Shown here piece after piece: positions 5,041 through 6,161 of a stretch of DNA of 6,161 nucleotides; position 1 is the first letter of the stretch, and each line of letters begins with the position of its first letter. The stretch spans positions 1-6,161 of the forward strand of contig JADLBB010000294.1 of assembly GCA_020848055.1 (NCBI GenBank), in the 5' to 3' direction. Below the pieces are notes generated by a model, which did not search any database, had not been told where the DNA came from, and was given only the letters and a program-made list of their open reading frames with translations. The stretch comes from Chloroflexota bacterium (GTDB taxonomy: Bacteria > Chloroflexota > Limnocylindria > QHBO01). The position numbers were made by a program, and so were the translations under genes.

Positions 5041-5859
5041 ATACCAGAGGCGCTCGCCAGGGAGACGGGCGCCTAGAGGATAGGCGAACCGCCTGACGGC
5101 GCTGGTCATCCCCTCGGTGGACCCGAACAGCGTCGGCACCTGGGATGCATAGGTCGCGATCGCCTCGATCTTTCGATCGAGGTACTCCCCGATCGCGATC
5201 CACGTCGCCGCCATCGTCGCCGTCAGTGCGCGCTGCTGCGTTTCGCCGCCCGGCCGCGCGACGTAGGGGAAGTCCTCGTACCAGCAGACCCGCCGGCCGG
5301 CTGCCACGAGCCGTTCGACGGCGGCGCGCGTCAGTTGATGGTCGACATGGCGACCTATGCCCAGCGGCGCGACGATCGTCGCTCGTGCTGTCGCCCGCCA
5401 CAGGGCATCGACCACGGCAGCGATGCCCGCGATCAGCGCCGCCTCATCCGGCGCGACTGGCCCGAAGAGCGTGGCCTCGGTTGTGTAGCGGTCGCCCCGG
5501 TAGATGCAGTCGGGCACATCCAGCCAGATCGGCGTCGCGCCCAGCAGCGCCAGCGCGCGGCGGTCCTCGTCGCGGCGTGCGCCCACCAGATCGGCCGGGT
5601 CGCCCCAGCGTGCGTGCTGAAAGCGGGCAAAATCGGTCAGCGGCCCCACCGGCTGGCCGGCGCAGATAGTCAGGACAGCCGGCGCATCGCCCATCGCTGC
5701 GAACAGCGCCAGCGCGCCGCCACACGACAGCGCCGCGTCGTCCAGGTGCGGCGACAGTACCAGCCAGCGGCACCGGGCCAGGTCGGCAGCCGGCGACACG
5801 ATGCTGATCTGGGCCGGCGCCCCGGCATGCCCGGCACGCTCGACACGGTCGTTGGCCAT
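5029..5859 (-). CDS. PIG-L/LmbE family deacetylase
   Basis: 276 residues. The zinc site of the PIG-L fold is intact: LSPHLDDAALSCGG at 35-48 gives H38, D40 (likely base) and D41, and GIGRHVDHQLTRAA at 167-180 gives H171, D173 and H174, the third zinc ligand and its neighbours. Other family landmarks are ICAGQP (65-70), RRDEDRRALALLG (95-107) and the conserved D114/P116/D117 turn. Family enzymes remove N-acetyl groups from GlcNAc-type conjugates, as in bacillithiol, mycothiol or GPI-type synthesis, or act on glycosylated natural products. The long RWLVLSPHLDDAAL-type start is typical of cytoplasmic bacterial members; no signal peptide is seen and the first 28 residues look disordered. Start ATG 5859 has GGAGGGGGG upstream, with a long spacer of about 12 bases from GGAGG. 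It is divergent from the NUDIX gene. Substrate unknown. Confidence 0.92.
   Translation of the reverse strand: MANDRVERAGHAGAPAQISIVSPAADLARCRWLVLSPHLDDAALSCGGALALFAAMGDAPAVLTICAGQPVGPLTDFARFQHARWGDPADLVGARRDEDRRALALLGATPIWLDVPDCIYRGDRYTTEATLFGPVAPDEAALIAGIAAVVDALWRATARATIVAPLGIGRHVDHQLTRAAVERLVAAGRRVCWYEDFPYVARPGGETQQRALTATMAATWIAIGEYLDRKIEAIATYASQVPTLFGSTEGMTSAVRRFAYPLGARLPGERLWYPAE
5152..5200. repeat. Intragenic stem of GATC-rich inverted repeats
   Basis: Within the PIG-L gene, CCTCGATC-TTTC-GATCGAGG (5163-5182) forms a perfect 8-bp hairpin. It is extended, after a 7-nt bulge (5183-5189), by CGCGATCG (5155-5162) pairing with CGATCGCG (5190-5197). The left side contains the octamer GCGATCGC (5156-5163). 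The encoded protein segment is ordinary, so the DNA or RNA structure may be incidental. Confidence 0.45.
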
Positions 5860-5908
5860 GGCTGCGCCCCCCTCCGGCTGCCCGTCACCTGCCGTTGGCC
5901 ATCAGGGG

Positions 5909-5919
5909 TATGCTATCAT
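5909..5919 (+). promoter_or_regulatory. Overlapping -10-like boxes before the NUDIX gene, suggesting a leaderless mRNA
   Basis: TATGCT (5909-5914) and TATCAT (5914-5919) overlap. From TATCAT the expected start site is about seven bases on, at the A of ATG 5927, so the transcript may have no leader. No Shine-Dalgarno site stands at a normal distance from that ATG. No clear -35 is seen. Confidence 0.35.
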
Positions 5920-5926
5920 GCCGGCC

Positions 5927-6161
5927 ATGAGCGACGAACCGGCCCGCCCGTGGCGCCGCATTGCCACCCGGCTGCTGTGGCAGAGCCAGTGGTACGACCT
6001 GCGCCAAGACGCGGTGCGCACCCACACCGGCGCAACGATCACCTACACCTATCAGGACCACCCCGGCGCGGTCCTGGTCGTGCCGGTGACCGGGGACGGG
6101 CAGGTGGTCCTGCTGCGCCAATACCGCTACCTGCTCGATGCCTGGTGCTGGGAGGCGCCGG
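5927..6161 (+). CDS. NUDIX hydrolase, ADP-ribose pyrophosphatase-like (N-terminal part, cut by window edge)
   Basis: The first 78 residues are present; the gene runs off the right end. Residues 22-28 (WYDLRQD) and 36-48 (GATITYTYQDHPG) form the N-terminal beta domain typical of ADP-ribose/sugar-nucleotide pyrophosphatases. The core strand AVLVVPVTGDGQVVLLRQYR (49-68) and WCWEAP (73-78) lead up to the Nudix box, which normally begins shortly after the WEvPAG motif and is outside the window. Such enzymes hydrolyse nucleoside diphosphates linked to a further moiety, giving AMP or NMP plus a phosphate ester, in the cytoplasm. Catalytic residues cannot be checked. Start: ATG 5927 is preferred because of the -10-like box seven bases upstream. 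An in-frame ATG at 5918 would add three residues and has AGGGG nine bases ahead, so it remains possible. It is divergent from the PIG-L gene across 67 bp. Confidence 0.9.
   Translation, partial: MSDEPARPWRRIATRLLWQSQWYDLRQDAVRTHTGATITYTYQDHPGAVLVVPVTGDGQVVLLRQYRYLLDAWCWEAP

Noticed and set aside
5885..6121. Minus-strand open frame opposite the NUDIX gene
   Set aside because: The plus strand encodes a clear NUDIX N-terminal domain; the antisense product has no family features.
1..6161. tRNA, rRNA, riboswitch, transposase, integrase, phage or toxin-antitoxin genes
   Set aside because: I looked on both strands and saw no cloverleaf, conserved RNA core, DDE or recombinase motif, or small toxin-antitoxin pair.

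Overview
The window is GC-rich, densely packed bacterial chromosome with strong Shine-Dalgarno sites, frequent GTG starts, short intergenic gaps and a mixture of strands. The gene content (a COG3375-type GNAT, two enolase-superfamily enzymes, a CAP protein, a stand-alone MobA-like protein, a PIG-L deacetylase and a NUDIX hydrolase) and the short-period tandem repeats in the leaders fit a member of the Chloroflexota, perhaps near Thermomicrobia. That placement is a guess from style; no rRNA or other taxonomic marker is present.

Layout, left to right. (1) 1-241, minus: the N-terminus of an o-succinylbenzoate synthase / N-succinylamino acid racemase-like enzyme, cut by the window edge. (2) 242-504: a divergent intergenic region built from inverted arrays of 7-nt and 9-nt repeats. 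(3) 505-1587, plus: a mandelate-racemase-subgroup enzyme with a complete active site. (4) 1601-2431, minus: a COG3375-type GNAT acyltransferase, converging on gene 3. (5) 2432-2675: a divergent promoter region. (6) 2676-4274, plus: a likely operon of a Tat-type secreted CAP-domain protein, a MobA-like nucleotidyltransferase (ATGA overlap) and a small single-domain cupin. (7) 4275-4488: repeats, holding 9-nt units, a nested palindromic element and 7-nt repeats that run into the ribosome binding site of the next gene. (8) 4489-5013, plus: an L-2-amino-thiazoline-4-carboxylate (ATC) hydrolase-family protein. (9) 5029-5859, minus: a PIG-L/LmbE deacetylase, converging on gene 8. (10) 5927-6161, plus: the N-terminus of a NUDIX hydrolase, cut by the window edge.

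How the genes may work together: the racemase-like gene and the GNAT could form the known D- to L-amino acid salvage route (N-succinylation, racemisation, desuccinylation), but the desuccinylase is not visible and the pairing is inference. The other enzymes look like a loose set of small-molecule catabolic and cofactor genes. I found no clear undescribed multi-gene system, phage, CRISPR, transposase or toxin-antitoxin. The most unusual signal is non-coding: a 170-bp nested inverted repeat before the mandelate-racemase-type gene, whose terminal 7-nt repeats also sit directly before the ribosome binding site of the unrelated ATC hydrolase-type gene.
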